DNA of 37,823 nucleotides, from the NCBI GenBank assembly GCA_023388335.1, contig JAEWGL010000042.1, forward strand, positions 1 through 37,823, written 5' to 3'. Positions 18,323 to 27,710 of the stretch are shown piece by piece. Below the pieces are notes generated by a model. That model was not told the DNA's origin and searched no databases. It was given only the letters and a program-made list of their open reading frames with translations. Position 1 is the stretch's first letter. Every line of letters starts with the position of its first letter. Source of the stretch: Pseudomonadota bacterium. GTDB lineage: Bacteria; Pseudomonadota; Gammaproteobacteria; Pseudomonadales; Pseudomonadaceae. The position numbers and the translations under genes were made by a program.

Positions 18323-18676
18323 TCAACCGGCTGCGACGACGGTGATTTCCACCAACAGGTCCGGCGCGGCCAGACGCGATTCAACCGTTGCTCGCGCAGG
18401 CGCATGACCTTCTGGCGCCCACGCGTCCCACACCTCGTTCATGCCAGCAAAATTGGCCTCGATGTCCGACAGCCAAACCTGCGCGGTAAGGATACGGGTC
18501 TTGTCCAGGCCGGCCTTGGCCAGGAAATTGTCGATCTTCTCCAGCACCTGGGCGGTTTGGCCCTTGATGTCCTGTGTCCGATCGGTGGCGGTCTGACCGC
18601 CGAGAAAGGTGAAGCCATTGCATTGAACGACCCGGCTCATGCGTTGATTGGTGTCGATACGGGTAATGTCCAGCAT
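18323..18676 (-). CDS. RidA-family imine deaminase (module 1)
   Basis: This 117-aa member of the RidA/YjgF/UK114 family forms trimers that hydrolyse reactive 2-imino acids and enamines to keto acids plus ammonia. The conserved HAPARATVESRLAAPDLLVEI region holds the Arg needed for deaminase activity in family members. An AAGGAG site 5 bases before the ATG at 18676 is ideal. It is the last of nine minus-strand genes, 9 bp after the DAO-type oxidoreductase. It should hydrolyse the imine released when that enzyme oxidises an amine. Its counterpart in module 2 lies at 34047-34400 and has the same length. Confidence 0.92.
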   Translation of the reverse strand: MLDITRIDTNQRMSRVVQCNGFTFLGGQTATDRTQDIKGQTAQVLEKIDNFLAKAGLDKTRILTAQVWLSDIEANFAGMNEVWDAWAPEGHAPARATVESRLAAPDLLVEITVVAAG

Positions 18677-18685
18677 GTGAACTCC

Positions 18686-19861
18686 TTAGTGGTGTGGGAT
18701 GGATGCAGCGGTTGGAAAGGATGAGGGCACTACGGGTGCCGCGGTGAATCGATCGATGGCAAAACTGTCCAGGCAAATGTCGGAGTGTTCGCCCAGGATG
18801 AGCTGGGCCAGGCGTTTGCCGGTACCGGGCCCCATCTGAAAGCCACTGCCGCAGAAGCCGAATGAATAACTCAGATTGCGGACTTTACCACTGGCGCCGA
18901 TCACCGGCAGGTCATCGGCCGTGAACGCTTCGATGCCGGCCCAGACGCGGTTGACGGCCAGGTGTCTGAGGTGTGGAAACAAGTCTGTGACCGTGCGTGC
19001 ACTGGAAGCCAGCCGCCCCATGTCGACCTCGCCGTGGCGTGATGGAAAATCCAGCGTCCCTATGAGTTTGCCACCGATCACCAGGGTTCCGTTGGCAAAC
19101 TGTTTAAATGACAACGCCCGGCCCGTGGCGCCCAACACTGGAACACAAAACGGCGCGACGCGGTGGGTGACCATCAGCATCAGGCCTTCGGGATGCACCG
19201 GTACCGGTTCGCCGATTTGCGCGGCCAGTTCCGCGGCCCAGGCACCCGCTGTCACCACCAGGTGTTCAGCACTGAAATGGCCCGCGGGGGTCGTCACCCG
19301 CCACTGAGTGCCTGTCTGCTCGATGCGCTGTGCGGGCGTCTGTTCGTACAACCGAACCCCACGTCTTTGCGCGGCCAGGCGAAACGCGGTGACGGTCTTG
19401 TACGGCTGGGCATAGCCGTCGTCCTTGACCCAGATGCCGCCCACCACGTGCCGCGCTACCGCCGGCAAATGTTCGAAGACCTGCTGCTGATCGATCAAGG
19501 TCTCATGGGTGAAGCCCAGGGCCTGGAGCTGGCGCACGCGTTGTCGGCATTCTTCCAGCTCGGCCATGGTTTCGGCCAATTTGAGCTGCCCGCTGGGTAC
19601 GAAGCCGCCGTCGTCGCCCAGGGTGGTCTTGAGTTCGTGCCAGAGCGCGCTCGACGACAGCGCCAAGGGTATTTCCGCGGTATGACGGCCCAAGGTGCGC
19701 ACGCCACCGGCGTTCACGCCGGAGGCATGCCGGCCGCAGTAATCCGCCTCCAGCAGCGTCACCTTGACCCCGGCCTGGGCGAGGTGCAGCGCCGTGCTCA
19801 AGCCATGGAGGCCGCCCCCGATCACCAGCACGTCAGCCTGGCGTGCGCTCGACTCAATCAC
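18686..19861 (-). CDS. DAO-type FAD-dependent oxidoreductase (module 1, second beta-type subunit)
   Basis: The 391-aa protein belongs to the D-amino-acid oxidase/HcnC/OoxB superfamily. The N-terminal DVLVIGGGLHGLSTALHLA binds FAD, and a C-terminal SFGFCGSGFQMGPGTG closes the cofactor site. It likely oxidises a secondary or primary amine to an imine. The GTG start at 19861 overlaps the stop of the upstream oxidoreductase by 8 bases, suggesting coupling. It is clearly different from the other DAO-type protein of this operon (21570-22703), so the operon carries two substrate-oxidising subunits. A stand-alone oxidase role is possible. The substrate is unknown. Confidence 0.87.
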   Translation of the reverse strand: MIESSARQADVLVIGGGLHGLSTALHLAQAGVKVTLLEADYCGRHASGVNAGGVRTLGRHTAEIPLALSSSALWHELKTTLGDDGGFVPSGQLKLAETMAELEECRQRVRQLQALGFTHETLIDQQQVFEHLPAVARHVVGGIWVKDDGYAQPYKTVTAFRLAAQRRGVRLYEQTPAQRIEQTGTQWRVTTPAGHFSAEHLVVTAGAWAAELAAQIGEPVPVHPEGLMLMVTHRVAPFCVPVLGATGRALSFKQFANGTLVIGGKLIGTLDFPSRHGEVDMGRLASSARTVTDLFPHLRHLAVNRVWAGIEAFTADDLPVIGASGKVRNLSYSFGFCGSGFQMGPGTGKRLAQLILGEHSDICLDSFAIDRFTAAPVVPSSFPTAASIPHH

Positions 19862-21230
19862 CGGCCAGTTCTCCCAAGGTGATGGGTTTGATAGGGGGAC
19901 GAATGCGGTAATAACCCACCTCGCTCGCTGAAACGCCCCGGGCCTTGGCGATGACTTCAGTGACGGTCAGCCCGCACATACGTCCCTGGCAGGGGCCCAT
20001 GCCACACCGGCCGAATGACTTGGCCTGGTTCGGCCCCGCGCAGCCGAGGGCGACGAAGCCACGCAACTCGCCCGCCGTCACTTCTTCGCAGCGACAGACC
20101 ATCACCTCATCGGCGGGAATCCGGTTGGCCTCCTTGGGCTGGTAAAGCGCGTCGAGAAACGGCCGGATCCGCAGGTTGGCCTCCAGCTGCGCGCGCAAGG
20201 GGCTGGCCTTGCGATCACGGGTAGACGCGTCGATCTTCTCCAGCTGCATGGCGATCCCCAGCGCCGCCAATCGCCCCTGCACCTCTGCCGCCTGAGCACC
20301 ACCGATACCGGCGCCATCGCCAGCGACGTAGACACCCGGCACATCGAGTTCGCCCCACGGATTGGTAAGTGGACGGAAGCACAGCTGATCGAGGTCCCAC
20401 TCATGGCGCGCGCGCAGCGACTGACTGAATTGGATATTCGGCACCACCCCTTGATGCAACAGGACGCAGCGGGTAGCAATGCGCTGGGCTTTGCCGGACA
20501 CGCTGAAGGTCAGTGCCTGGGCCGCCTCCTGCCCCTCGACTTTCAGGTGCTCGGCACCGGTGTGGTGGGCGATTCCCGCGCTGCGCAGACTGCGCATCAG
20601 CTCAACGCCCTTGCGCAGGTACGGCCAGGCCCGCAGGGCGGCGAACAGATGGCGGCGGGCACGCCAGTAGTCTTCGGGCCGCGTGGTGTCGACCAAGGCC
20701 TTGATCTGCACACCCGCGCGCAGGTACTGCCAACCCAGCAGGTACAACAGCGGTCCGCAACCGGCCAAAACCACCGGCTCGCTTGGCGCAAGGCCCGAAC
20801 TTTTCAACAGGATCTGCGCGGCGCCCGCGCTCATCACGCCGGGCAAGGTCCAGCCGGTAATGGGAAACGGTCGCTCCATGGCCCCGGTGGCCAGCAATAC
20901 GGCCTTGGCCTGCAGCGTGTGCAGACGGCCTTCGCGCAGGTAGCTGACCTGATGATCCCGGGTCACCTGCCACACCGCGGCGGCTTTTTCATAGCGTACG
21001 CTGGATGCCGCCAGGGCTTGGGCGAGTTGGTTGCCATGGGCATAATCCGGTCCCAGCAGATCCCTTCGGGACAGCGGCGCTAGGGTGATACCCCGGTAGA
21101 TCTGTCCGCCAGGGCTGCCTTGCTCGTCAAGCAACACCACCTGCAAGCCCAGGTCGGCCATCGCGCTTGCCCCGGCCATCCCGGCCGCGCCCGCGCCAAT
21201 CACTACCACATCGACGGTTTCACGGCTCAT
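19854..21230 (-). CDS. FAD/NAD(P)-dependent oxidoreductase with Bfd-like [2Fe-2S] C-terminus (HcnB/OoxA-like, module 1)
   Basis: The 458-aa protein has an N-terminal FAD motif VIGAGAAGMAGASAM, a central VLAGCGPLLYLLGWQYLRAG dinucleotide region and VYVAGDGAGIGGAQAAEVQG. A C-terminal Bfd-like cluster domain follows with CRC, then GRCGMGPCQGRMCG. This is the layout of the alpha subunits of hydrogen cyanide synthase, octopine/nopaline oxidases and D-hydroxyproline dehydrogenase. It would receive electrons from the DAO-type subunit and pass them on, probably towards the respiratory chain. Its ATG overlaps the preceding [2Fe-2S] gene by 4 bases (ATGA), and its stop overlaps the next gene by 8. Confidence 0.9.
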   Translation of the reverse strand: MSRETVDVVVIGAGAAGMAGASAMADLGLQVVLLDEQGSPGGQIYRGITLAPLSRRDLLGPDYAHGNQLAQALAASSVRYEKAAAVWQVTRDHQVSYLREGRLHTLQAKAVLLATGAMERPFPITGWTLPGVMSAGAAQILLKSSGLAPSEPVVLAGCGPLLYLLGWQYLRAGVQIKALVDTTRPEDYWRARRHLFAALRAWPYLRKGVELMRSLRSAGIAHHTGAEHLKVEGQEAAQALTFSVSGKAQRIATRCVLLHQGVVPNIQFSQSLRARHEWDLDQLCFRPLTNPWGELDVPGVYVAGDGAGIGGAQAAEVQGRLAALGIAMQLEKIDASTRDRKASPLRAQLEANLRIRPFLDALYQPKEANRIPADEVMVCRCEEVTAGELRGFVALGCAGPNQAKSFGRCGMGPCQGRMCGLTVTEVIAKARGVSASEVGYYRIRPPIKPITLGELAGD

Positions 21231-21580
21231 GACTGTACCTCCATGGCCTGGATAATCACCGGTTGATAGACCAGATCACGCGCACCTTCCTGCGAACGGA
21301 TACGCATGCCGTCGGCCACCTCAATCAAACAACTCTGGCGATTGGGGACGCCATCGATGTCCACCAGGCATTCGAAGCACATGCCCATCATGCAGTACGG
21401 GGCCCGTGGCGCCTCGCTCACGGGCGTGGCGCGAAAACGCTGGATGCCGGACATCAGCAATGCCGCGGCAACGCTCAGGCCTGCCGGCACGGTCAGTGGT
21501 TGATCGTTGAAGCTCAGGCTCACGGTATGCCTCGCGCTGCCTTCACTCATGACGGGTTGAAACAGCGGATCAGTGCGCAT
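21227..21580 (-). CDS. (2Fe-2S)-binding small subunit (HcnA/OoxX-like, module 1)
   Basis: This 117-aa ferredoxin-like subunit has cysteines spaced C-x4-C-x2-C in CMMGMCFECLVDIDG, with a fourth Cys in NRQSC. It resembles HcnA and the gamma subunit of hydroxyproline dehydrogenase. It would relay electrons between the DAO-type and the FAD/NAD(P) subunits. I choose the ATG at 21580, with AAGGTG upstream. It overlaps the preceding gene by 11 bases, exactly as in module 2. An upstream in-frame ATG at 21598 would add six residues. It ends in an ATGA overlap with the next gene. Confidence 0.88.
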   Translation of the reverse strand: MRTDPLFQPVMSEGSARHTVSLSFNDQPLTVPAGLSVAAALLMSGIQRFRATPVSEAPRAPYCMMGMCFECLVDIDGVPNRQSCLIEVADGMRIRSQEGARDLVYQPVIIQAMEVQS

Positions 21581-22703
21581 GGGAATACACCTTGTCATTT
21601 AGAAAACGCTCGCCGCTAAACGCCTGCAGTTCGGCCGGTTTCGCCCCGCCCATGATCCAGGGCGCGATGCGCAGGGCATGGGCGGCGGCCAAGGTCACGC
21701 CGCTGTGGCAGGTGACCACGAAGGCACCGGGGCGAGTAGTGGATTGCTGGTAGATGGGGAACCCGTCCGGGCTCATCACCCGCAAGGCACCCCAGGCCCT
21801 GACCAATCGCACATCGCGCAGCAATGGAAAGGTTGAGACACCGCGCCTGGCGATGGCGGCCATCACTTCGGCGCAGGTGCCGTCGTCAAAGCCCACTTCC
21901 TCCATGGAATCACCCAGTTGCACCGTGCCTTCATCGGTCTGCCGGACGTTGATGGTCGGGTAATCGAGGAACGGTCGGACCCGCTCGCTGATCAGCACCT
22001 GTCCGCGGTTGGGCGCCACCGGCGCATGCAGGCCCACCTGCCGCGCCAGCGCCGGATTGCCTAACCCCGCGGCCAGCACGATCCGGGCTGCAACGAAGCA
22101 ACCCCGCTCGGTGATGACGCGAAACTCGCCGGGCGCGCAATCGATACGCTCGACCTGCACGCCGCTGTGCAATCCCACGCCCTTGGCGTGCGCCGAAGCA
22201 TGCAGCGCCCGGAGTAATTTCAATGGATTGACGTGGCCATCCTGGGGTGTGTAGCTGGCCCCGACAACGGCAGGTCCGATCAACGGCAAACGCGCTTTCA
22301 GGTCGGCGGCGTCGAGCATCTGGAACGGATAGTCGCCCAGCGCATCCTGCAGGGCACGCAAGCGCGCCTCGCGCTCCAGCAGCTCCTGGTCGCTGAAGCA
22401 CATATGAAAGCCACCCGGTTGCTTGAGCTGCACCTCGATGCCGCTGTCAGCCAAAAGCGCTTGCGCGAATGCCGGCCAGCGCGTCGCCGAGGAACGGGTC
22501 CAGCGCGAGTAGTCTGGCAGGTCGTGGCCCTTGCCCTGGACCCAGACCAGGCCGAAATTGCCCCGCGAGGCACGAAAGGCATCGTCGCCCTGATCCAGGA
22601 CCACGGTCTGGACCCCGCTGCGCGCCAGCCCATAAGCCACCGCCATGCCCACCAACCCGCCGCCGATCACGATGACATCCGATTGCGTGATGTCTTGGCT
22701 CAT
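21570..22703 (-). CDS. DAO-type FAD-dependent oxidoreductase (module 1, first beta-type subunit)
   Basis: The 377-aa member of the D-amino-acid oxidase superfamily has VIVIGGGLVGMAVAYGLA at the N-terminus, then GDDAFRASRGNFGLVWVQGK, and near the C-terminus VRAWGALRVMSPDGFPIY and VTCHSGVTLAAAHAL. The same stretches recur in the module 2 protein (31205-32329), which is a clear paralogue. It probably carries out the substrate dehydrogenation. The frame is open far upstream, but the ATG at 22703 is chosen. It overlaps the permease stop by ATGA, and the upstream part is the permease gene in another frame. Proline-, opine- or D-amino-acid-like substrates are all possible. Confidence 0.89.
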   Translation of the reverse strand: MSQDITQSDVIVIGGGLVGMAVAYGLARSGVQTVVLDQGDDAFRASRGNFGLVWVQGKGHDLPDYSRWTRSSATRWPAFAQALLADSGIEVQLKQPGGFHMCFSDQELLEREARLRALQDALGDYPFQMLDAADLKARLPLIGPAVVGASYTPQDGHVNPLKLLRALHASAHAKGVGLHSGVQVERIDCAPGEFRVITERGCFVAARIVLAAGLGNPALARQVGLHAPVAPNRGQVLISERVRPFLDYPTINVRQTDEGTVQLGDSMEEVGFDDGTCAEVMAAIARRGVSTFPLLRDVRLVRAWGALRVMSPDGFPIYQQSTTRPGAFVVTCHSGVTLAAAHALRIAPWIMGGAKPAELQAFSGERFLNDKVYSHAH

Positions 22704-23497
22704 TTGCCTTCTCCAATCAGTACCCGATCGAGCCCCACCAGCCGATCGAGCAGCAGCATCAACAGCACCGTGCCGACGATCAGCAATGTCGAGACGGCCG
22801 TGATCAACGGATCGATGGTCTGGGAAATCTGGTTGTACATGGCCACCGGCAAGGTGGTGGTGCCGGGCGTCGCGACGAACACGGTCATGGTCAATTCGTC
22901 GAAGCTCTGGATGAACGCCAGCATCCAGCCGCCAATCACGCCGGTACGGATGCGTGGCAGCACCACCCGATGGAAGGCTGTCCAGCGCCGCGCGCCGAGC
23001 GACAGGGCCGCCTGTTCGATGTCGCGCTCCAAGCCAATGGCGGAGGCCAGCGTCAGGCGCAGCGCATAGGGCAGCACCACGATCACGTGGGTGATGCTCA
23101 GCGCCCAGAACGACCCACCGATCTGCGCCACCGAGAAGAACCGCAGAAAGGCGATCCCAAGCACCACGGACGGGATCATCATTGGCGACAACAGAAACCC
23201 GGTGAGCGCGCTGCGCCCCGGGAAGTCGTAACGGCTGATCGCCAGCGCCGCTGGAATCGCCAACAGCGTCGCGAGGGTGGCCGAGACCAGCCCGAGCTTG
23301 AGCGACAGGTAAAAGGCGTCGAGCATTTCCTGGTTGTCCAGCAGCGCCCGGAACCAGCGTAACGACAGGCCATCGGTGGGCAGTGACAGGTAGCCCTTGC
23401 CGGTAAACGACATCACCATCACCACCAGCAGCGGCGCGACAATGAAGGTGACGAACGACAGGTGAAACAGCAGCGAGAAAAATCCGTTCTTGTGCAT
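22700..23497 (-). CDS. ABC transporter permease, PotC-like
   Basis: The 265-aa inner-membrane protein has about six hydrophobic segments. The cytoplasmic EAA loop that docks the ATPase reads EQAALSLGARRWTAFHRVVLP. It resembles the PotC/PotI branch of spermidine/putrescine-type importers. It starts 6 bp after the first permease gene and overlaps the next gene by 4 bases, so the uptake system and the oxidoreductases are co-transcribed. Confidence 0.9.
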   Translation of the reverse strand: MHKNGFFSLLFHLSFVTFIVAPLLVVMVMSFTGKGYLSLPTDGLSLRWFRALLDNQEMLDAFYLSLKLGLVSATLATLLAIPAALAISRYDFPGRSALTGFLLSPMMIPSVVLGIAFLRFFSVAQIGGSFWALSITHVIVVLPYALRLTLASAIGLERDIEQAALSLGARRWTAFHRVVLPRIRTGVIGGWMLAFIQSFDELTMTVFVATPGTTTLPVAMYNQISQTIDPLITAVSTLLIVGTVLLMLLLDRLVGLDRVLIGEGK

Positions 23498-23503
23498 GGC
23501 CGG

Positions 23504-24376
23504 TTACTCGAAGACGTGTTTGAAGCGGCGCTCGGCCAGCTTGCTGCAACCCAGAATGATGACCAGGTTGGCGAGCAGCAGGAGCATCGCGATGGCGGCG
23601 CCGAGGGGCCAGTTGAGGGTGCCGAGGAACTCGTCGTAGGCCGCCGTCGCCACCACTTTCAAGCGACGGCCGCCGATGATCGCCGGCGTGGCGAAGGCTG
23701 AGGCCGCCAGGGCGAAGACGATGATCGAGCCCGAGAGGATGCCCGGCATGATCTGCGGCAGGATGATTCGGCGAAACACCGTAAGCCGCGACGCCCCCAG
23801 GGACAGGCCAGCCCATTCCACTTGCAGGTCCAGGCGCTGCAGGGTCGCCCACACCGCAATCACCATGAACGGCACCAGCACGTGGGTGAGGGCGATGATC
23901 ACGCCAAACTGGGTGAACAACATTTTCACCGGTTGCTGCGTGATGCCCAGCGCTTGCAAGGCATCATTGATCAGCCCGTTGTTGCCCAACAGGATCGCCC
24001 AGCCGAGGGTACGCACCACCACCGAAATCAGCAGCGGGCCGAGCACCACCAGCAGGAACAGCGAGCGCCAGCGCGGCGCCATGCGCGCAATGATGATGGT
24101 TTCCGGCACGCCGAGCAGGACACAGAACACCGTAACCGCCAACGCCATGACGCCGGTGCGCAGGAAGATTTCGTGGAAGTAGTCGTCCTTGAACACTTCC
24201 AGGTAGTTGCCCAAGCTGTAGACCGACACCACGCCTTCGGTGTCGCTGTACAGGTTGAGCGACAATACGGCGGTCAACAGCAATGGCGCGAGCAACAGCG
24301 CAACGAAGACCAGCAAGGCCGGGCCGCTCAGCAACCACGGCGCGGCACCGACGTGTTCGGCATCATACTTGGCCAT
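23504..24376 (-). CDS. ABC transporter permease, PotB-like
   Basis: The 290-aa inner-membrane protein begins MAKYDAEHVG and has about six hydrophobic helices. Its EAA loop reads EWAGLSLGASRLTVFRRIILP. Together with the PotC-like partner it should form the membrane channel of the importer. The ATG at 24376 follows a GTGAGG site and overlaps the ATPase gene by 14 bases. The frame is open back to 24409, but those extra codons lie inside the ATPase gene. Confidence 0.9.
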   Translation of the reverse strand: MAKYDAEHVGAAPWLLSGPALLVFVALLLAPLLLTAVLSLNLYSDTEGVVSVYSLGNYLEVFKDDYFHEIFLRTGVMALAVTVFCVLLGVPETIIIARMAPRWRSLFLLVVLGPLLISVVVRTLGWAILLGNNGLINDALQALGITQQPVKMLFTQFGVIIALTHVLVPFMVIAVWATLQRLDLQVEWAGLSLGASRLTVFRRIILPQIMPGILSGSIIVFALAASAFATPAIIGGRRLKVVATAAYDEFLGTLNWPLGAAIAMLLLLANLVIILGCSKLAERRFKHVFE

Positions 24377-25436
24377 GGGAGACCTCACGATCGAGCAGGC
24401 GCAGGTCATCGTCGAACCAGTCCAGGCCGATTTCGCTGCCTTCGTCGGGCGGCGGCGTGCCCAGGTTGGGCTGGGTCAAGTGCACCATCCCCAGATGACT
24501 TTCCACCGCGATCAACCACAGGTTGCCCAAGAACACGCGCAGGCGGATGCGTCCGTTGAGCCGCCCACTACCCGCGGCCGTCAGGCGGATTTTTTCCGGG
24601 CGGATATAGACGTTGACGTCGTCGCCCAGCGAGCGATCTTCGTGGGGTACGTGCATCAACGTGTCCGTGACCAGCACATGGCAGCAGCGGGCATTGCGGG
24701 TTTGCACGGCCCCGGCAAAGGCGTTGGTCTTGCCCAGGAATGCCGAGGCGAAGGGTGAATGCGGCCGCTCATAGGCTTCGAACGGCGTATCGATCTGGAC
24801 GATGCGGCCCTTGTGCATCACCGCGATGCGGTCGCTCATGGTCATCGCTTCGACCTGGTCGTGGGTCACCAGAATGGTGGTGATGCCCAGGTTGCGCTGA
24901 ATCGCCCGCAACTCAATGTGCATTTCTTCGCGCAGCTTGGCATCCAGGTTGGACATGGGTTCATCGAGCAGCAACAGGTTCGGCCGGATCGCCAAGGCTC
25001 GGGCAATGGCCACCCGTTGCCGTTGTCCACCGGACAATGCCTTGGGGTACCGCTCACCGAGGCCGCCGAGGCGCACCAGGTCCAGCGCCTCGACGATGCG
25101 CTTGCTCCGTTCGGCCTTGGGCACGCCGCGCATTTCCAGACCGAAACTGATGTTCTGCGCCACGGTCATGTGCGGGAACAACGCGTAGCTTTGAAAGACA
25201 ATGCCCAGGCCCCGTTGCTCGGGCCGCACATGAGTGATGTCGCGGCCATCCAGGACGATGCGCCCCTCTGTTGGCTGCACGAAGCCGGCAATCGATTGCA
25301 GGGTGGTGGTCTTGCCGCAGCCGGAGGGGCCGAGCAAGGCGATGAATTCGCCATGACGGACTTCCAGGTTCAGGCCATCGATTGCCCTGAAATTGCCGTA
25401 GGTCTTGACGATACCTTCGAGTGTGAGAAATGCCAT
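24363..25436 (-). CDS. ABC transporter ATP-binding protein, PotA-like
   Basis: The 357-aa ATPase has a complete motif set: Walker A GPSGCGKTTT, Q-loop VFQSYALFPH, signature ALSGGQRQRVAIARAL, Walker B LLLLDEP and H-loop VTHDQ. A C-terminal TOBE-type domain follows (about 270-357; YIRPEKIRL). It energises uptake by the two permeases. The start MAFLTLEGIVKTYG at 25436 is chosen from the family pattern, although the ribosome site is weak. The frame runs on to 25571, but that extension is non-homologous and overlaps the binding-protein gene. Confidence 0.93.
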   Translation of the reverse strand: MAFLTLEGIVKTYGNFRAIDGLNLEVRHGEFIALLGPSGCGKTTTLQSIAGFVQPTEGRIVLDGRDITHVRPEQRGLGIVFQSYALFPHMTVAQNISFGLEMRGVPKAERSKRIVEALDLVRLGGLGERYPKALSGGQRQRVAIARALAIRPNLLLLDEPMSNLDAKLREEMHIELRAIQRNLGITTILVTHDQVEAMTMSDRIAVMHKGRIVQIDTPFEAYERPHSPFASAFLGKTNAFAGAVQTRNARCCHVLVTDTLMHVPHEDRSLGDDVNVYIRPEKIRLTAAGSGRLNGRIRLRVFLGNLWLIAVESHLGMVHLTQPNLGTPPPDEGSEIGLDWFDDDLRLLDREVSHGQV

Positions 25437-25504
25437 TGGCTTGCCACGCAGGCAGGGCCTGCGTCTCCAGAAGGGGGGCGGAAAGGATCGGAACCGGCAA
25501 GCGG

Positions 25505-26578
25505 TCAGCGTTCGACCGTGCGATTCCAGCGCGTCGTCCACTCGCTGCGCTTCTGGTTGATCGTGTCCCAATCGACCTTGATCAACGCGCTGACCTGCTC
25601 CGGCCCATAGGGCATGCGCGCGGCGATGTCCGGCTCGAGGGTGACGGTCTGGTTGACCGGCGCGAAGCCGTTATCCTGGGCCTGGATGATCTGCACTTCG
25701 GGAGACAGCACGTGCTGGATGAATTGCTGCGACAACGCCGGCTGGGCATTGGGCGTGACGCCGCAGGCCGCGAGCTGCAAGGCAATGCCGCCCTCTTTGG
25801 GGTAGATGAACTTGAGGGGAAAGCCGGTGCCCTGCAACGCTACCGCACGACCGCTGCCGTATACCGCCATGACCACGTCGCCGTTTTGCATCATGCCGTC
25901 CATCTCGCCCGGGGCCGACACCCAGGCCAATACGTTCGGGCCGATTTCGTCCTTGAGCGCCTTGAAGCCAAGGTCGATGTTCTTCTCGTCGCCGCCGCGC
26001 AAACGGGCCATTTCCACCAGGGTGTGCAAGCCGTAGGTGTTGGTGACCGGTGGCATGCCGAGCAGTTGCTTGTAGCGTGGATGGGTCAGGTCTTCCCATG
26101 AATCGGGCGGTGTCCAGCCACGTTTCTTGAAGGCTTCCTCGTTGTAGCCGATGCCGGTGGCGACCATACCGATGCCCGTCGCCTCGGGGCTGATGCGTGC
26201 CAGTGGATAAAGGTCCTGGTAAACCGGCGCATCGCTGAGCTTTTCACACAGGCCCATCTGCAGCGCCTGATACATCGGCCCATCGTCCATCAGCGCGACG
26301 TTGATCTGCTGGCGTCCTTTCTGTGCCTGCAGCTTGGCCAGGGTTTCGGTGGAATTGCCCGCGACGTACACCACTTTGACGTCGTGCAGTTTTTCGAAGG
26401 CGGGGATGACTTTGGTCTTGTACATCTGCTCGGTGGACCCGCCCACGCCGGCGACGTACAGCGTCGGTTGGGCGAATGCGCCACTGCTCAACCCCAGAAG
26501 GGTCAAGCCGACAGCGCTGGCGATACGGGTCAATGGGCGAAGCGGTGGCGTCACTGAGGTCAAAGGATGGCTATTCAC
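25505..26578 (-). CDS. ABC transporter periplasmic substrate-binding protein, PotD-like
   Basis: The 357-aa precursor has a long signal peptide (about 1-36, hydrophobic core GLTLLGLSSGAFA, cleavage before QPTLYVAG). The mature part is a family 8 extracellular solute-binding fold of the PotD/PotF kind. Stretches such as VALMDDGPMYQAL and TGIGYNEEAFKKRGWTPPDSWEDL are typical. The start is GTG at 26578 with GGAG 7 bases upstream. It is the first gene of the nine-gene operon and faces a divergent LysR gene. The oxidoreductases downstream suggest that the ligand is an amino-acid-, opine- or polyamine-like compound. Confidence 0.9.
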   Translation of the reverse strand: MNSHPLTSVTPPLRPLTRIASAVGLTLLGLSSGAFAQPTLYVAGVGGSTEQMYKTKVIPAFEKLHDVKVVYVAGNSTETLAKLQAQKGRQQINVALMDDGPMYQALQMGLCEKLSDAPVYQDLYPLARISPEATGIGMVATGIGYNEEAFKKRGWTPPDSWEDLTHPRYKQLLGMPPVTNTYGLHTLVEMARLRGGDEKNIDLGFKALKDEIGPNVLAWVSAPGEMDGMMQNGDVVMAVYGSGRAVALQGTGFPLKFIYPKEGGIALQLAACGVTPNAQPALSQQFIQHVLSPEVQIIQAQDNGFAPVNQTVTLEPDIAARMPYGPEQVSALIKVDWDTINQKRSEWTTRWNRTVER

Positions 26579-26799
26579 AGACTATCTCCGAAGTGCAGGG
26601 GCAGATCGAACAATGCGTCAGTCGCTTCGGCGGTCCCGAAGCTATGCATGCGCTGGGCATGCTCCCGGCGAATCATCGCGCGGTGGCGCATCTTCAAGTG
26701 CGCTATGGGTTGCTGGGTCTGAGTATTGCGATGCACTATCCATATGGTCAAATACGCATATTCGGATTAGTCATTCATATTTGATATGGGAGAGCGCCG
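26579..26799. promoter_or_regulatory. Divergent LysR/module 1 operon control region
   Basis: The AT-rich end of this 221-bp region holds an interrupted dyad: CCATAT near 26740 with CAAATA at 26749-26754, matched by TATTTGATATGG at 26778-26789. Inside it lies AATA-cgca-TATT at 26751-26762. The position just before the LysR gene suits autoregulation and control of the operon. Binding is not shown. Confidence 0.45.
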
Positions 26800-27690
26800 A
26801 TGAATCTCAGGCAGATAGAAGCGTTCCGCAGAGTGATGCGCTTAGGCTCGATGACGGCGGCCGCCGAAGCGCTGTACACCTCACAGCCCAATGTCAGCCG
26901 GCTGATTGCGCAGTTGGAGCTGAGCACCGGCTTGGTCTTGTTCAAACGGGCGGGCGTACGGTTGATCCCGACTCAGGAGGGGCAGGCATTCTTTCATGAG
27001 GTCGAGCGCGCCTATGTCGGCCTCGACAGCTTGAAGCATTCGGCCAAGAACATTCGCAATCTGGGTTCCGGGCGCTTGCGGGTAGCGGCCGTGCCATCCA
27101 CCGGCATGAGCGTGCTGCCCGGCGTGCTCAAGACCTTCGTCGATTCGCGCCCCGAGCTCACGGTGTCGTTGCATGTGAACTCCTCACCGACGGTGGAGCA
27201 ATGGGTCAAGTCGCAATTCTGCGACATCGGCATCGTGGTCCATCCCGGCGACGTCAACAGTCAACAGGTCGAGTTGCTGGCCGAGATGGCGGCCGTTTGC
27301 GTGTTGCCGCGCTCCCATCCCCTGTCCGAGCGGTCGCAGATCACCTTCACTGACCTTGAAGGGCAGGGGTTCGTATCGCTCTGCCACGGCGATGGCACAC
27401 GTTCGGTCGTGGATGATTTATTCGAGCAGGCTGGCGTCGAGCGCGTGATGGCCGTCGAGGCGCAGTACAGCGCGATCAACTGCGAAATGGTCGCGCTGGG
27501 TATGGGCGTAACCCTCGCCCACCCGCTGGTGGCCAGGGATTATCTTCACCGTGAGATCGTGGTCAGGCCGTTCAAGCCGGACATCCTCTTTCCGACCTAT
27601 GTGATCTGGCCCACTGCACAGGCAAGGACGCGCCTGGCCGAGGAGTTCGTCGATACGCTCAAAGCGTATTATCGAGCTGTGCCTGTGTAG
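26800..27690 (+). CDS. LysR-family transcriptional regulator (module 1, NocR/OccR-like)
   Basis: The 296-aa regulator begins MNLRQIEAFRRVMRLGSMT. Its winged helix includes AAEALYTSQPNVSRLIAQLE, and an effector domain follows (about 90-290). The start and length fit regulators of opine/amino-acid catabolic operons such as NocR and OccR. It is transcribed divergently from the importer-oxidoreductase operon, 221 bp away, so it very likely controls that operon in response to the substrate. It is distantly related to the LysR protein of module 2 (30135-31040). A hairpin terminator lies 20 bp downstream. Confidence 0.9.
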   Translation: MNLRQIEAFRRVMRLGSMTAAAEALYTSQPNVSRLIAQLELSTGLVLFKRAGVRLIPTQEGQAFFHEVERAYVGLDSLKHSAKNIRNLGSGRLRVAAVPSTGMSVLPGVLKTFVDSRPELTVSLHVNSSPTVEQWVKSQFCDIGIVVHPGDVNSQQVELLAEMAAVCVLPRSHPLSERSQITFTDLEGQGFVSLCHGDGTRSVVDDLFEQAGVERVMAVEAQYSAINCEMVALGMGVTLAHPLVARDYLHREIVVRPFKPDILFPTYVIWPTAQARTRLAEEFVDTLKAYYRAVPV

Positions 27691-27710
27691 ACCCACTCGA
27701 CACGCAAAAG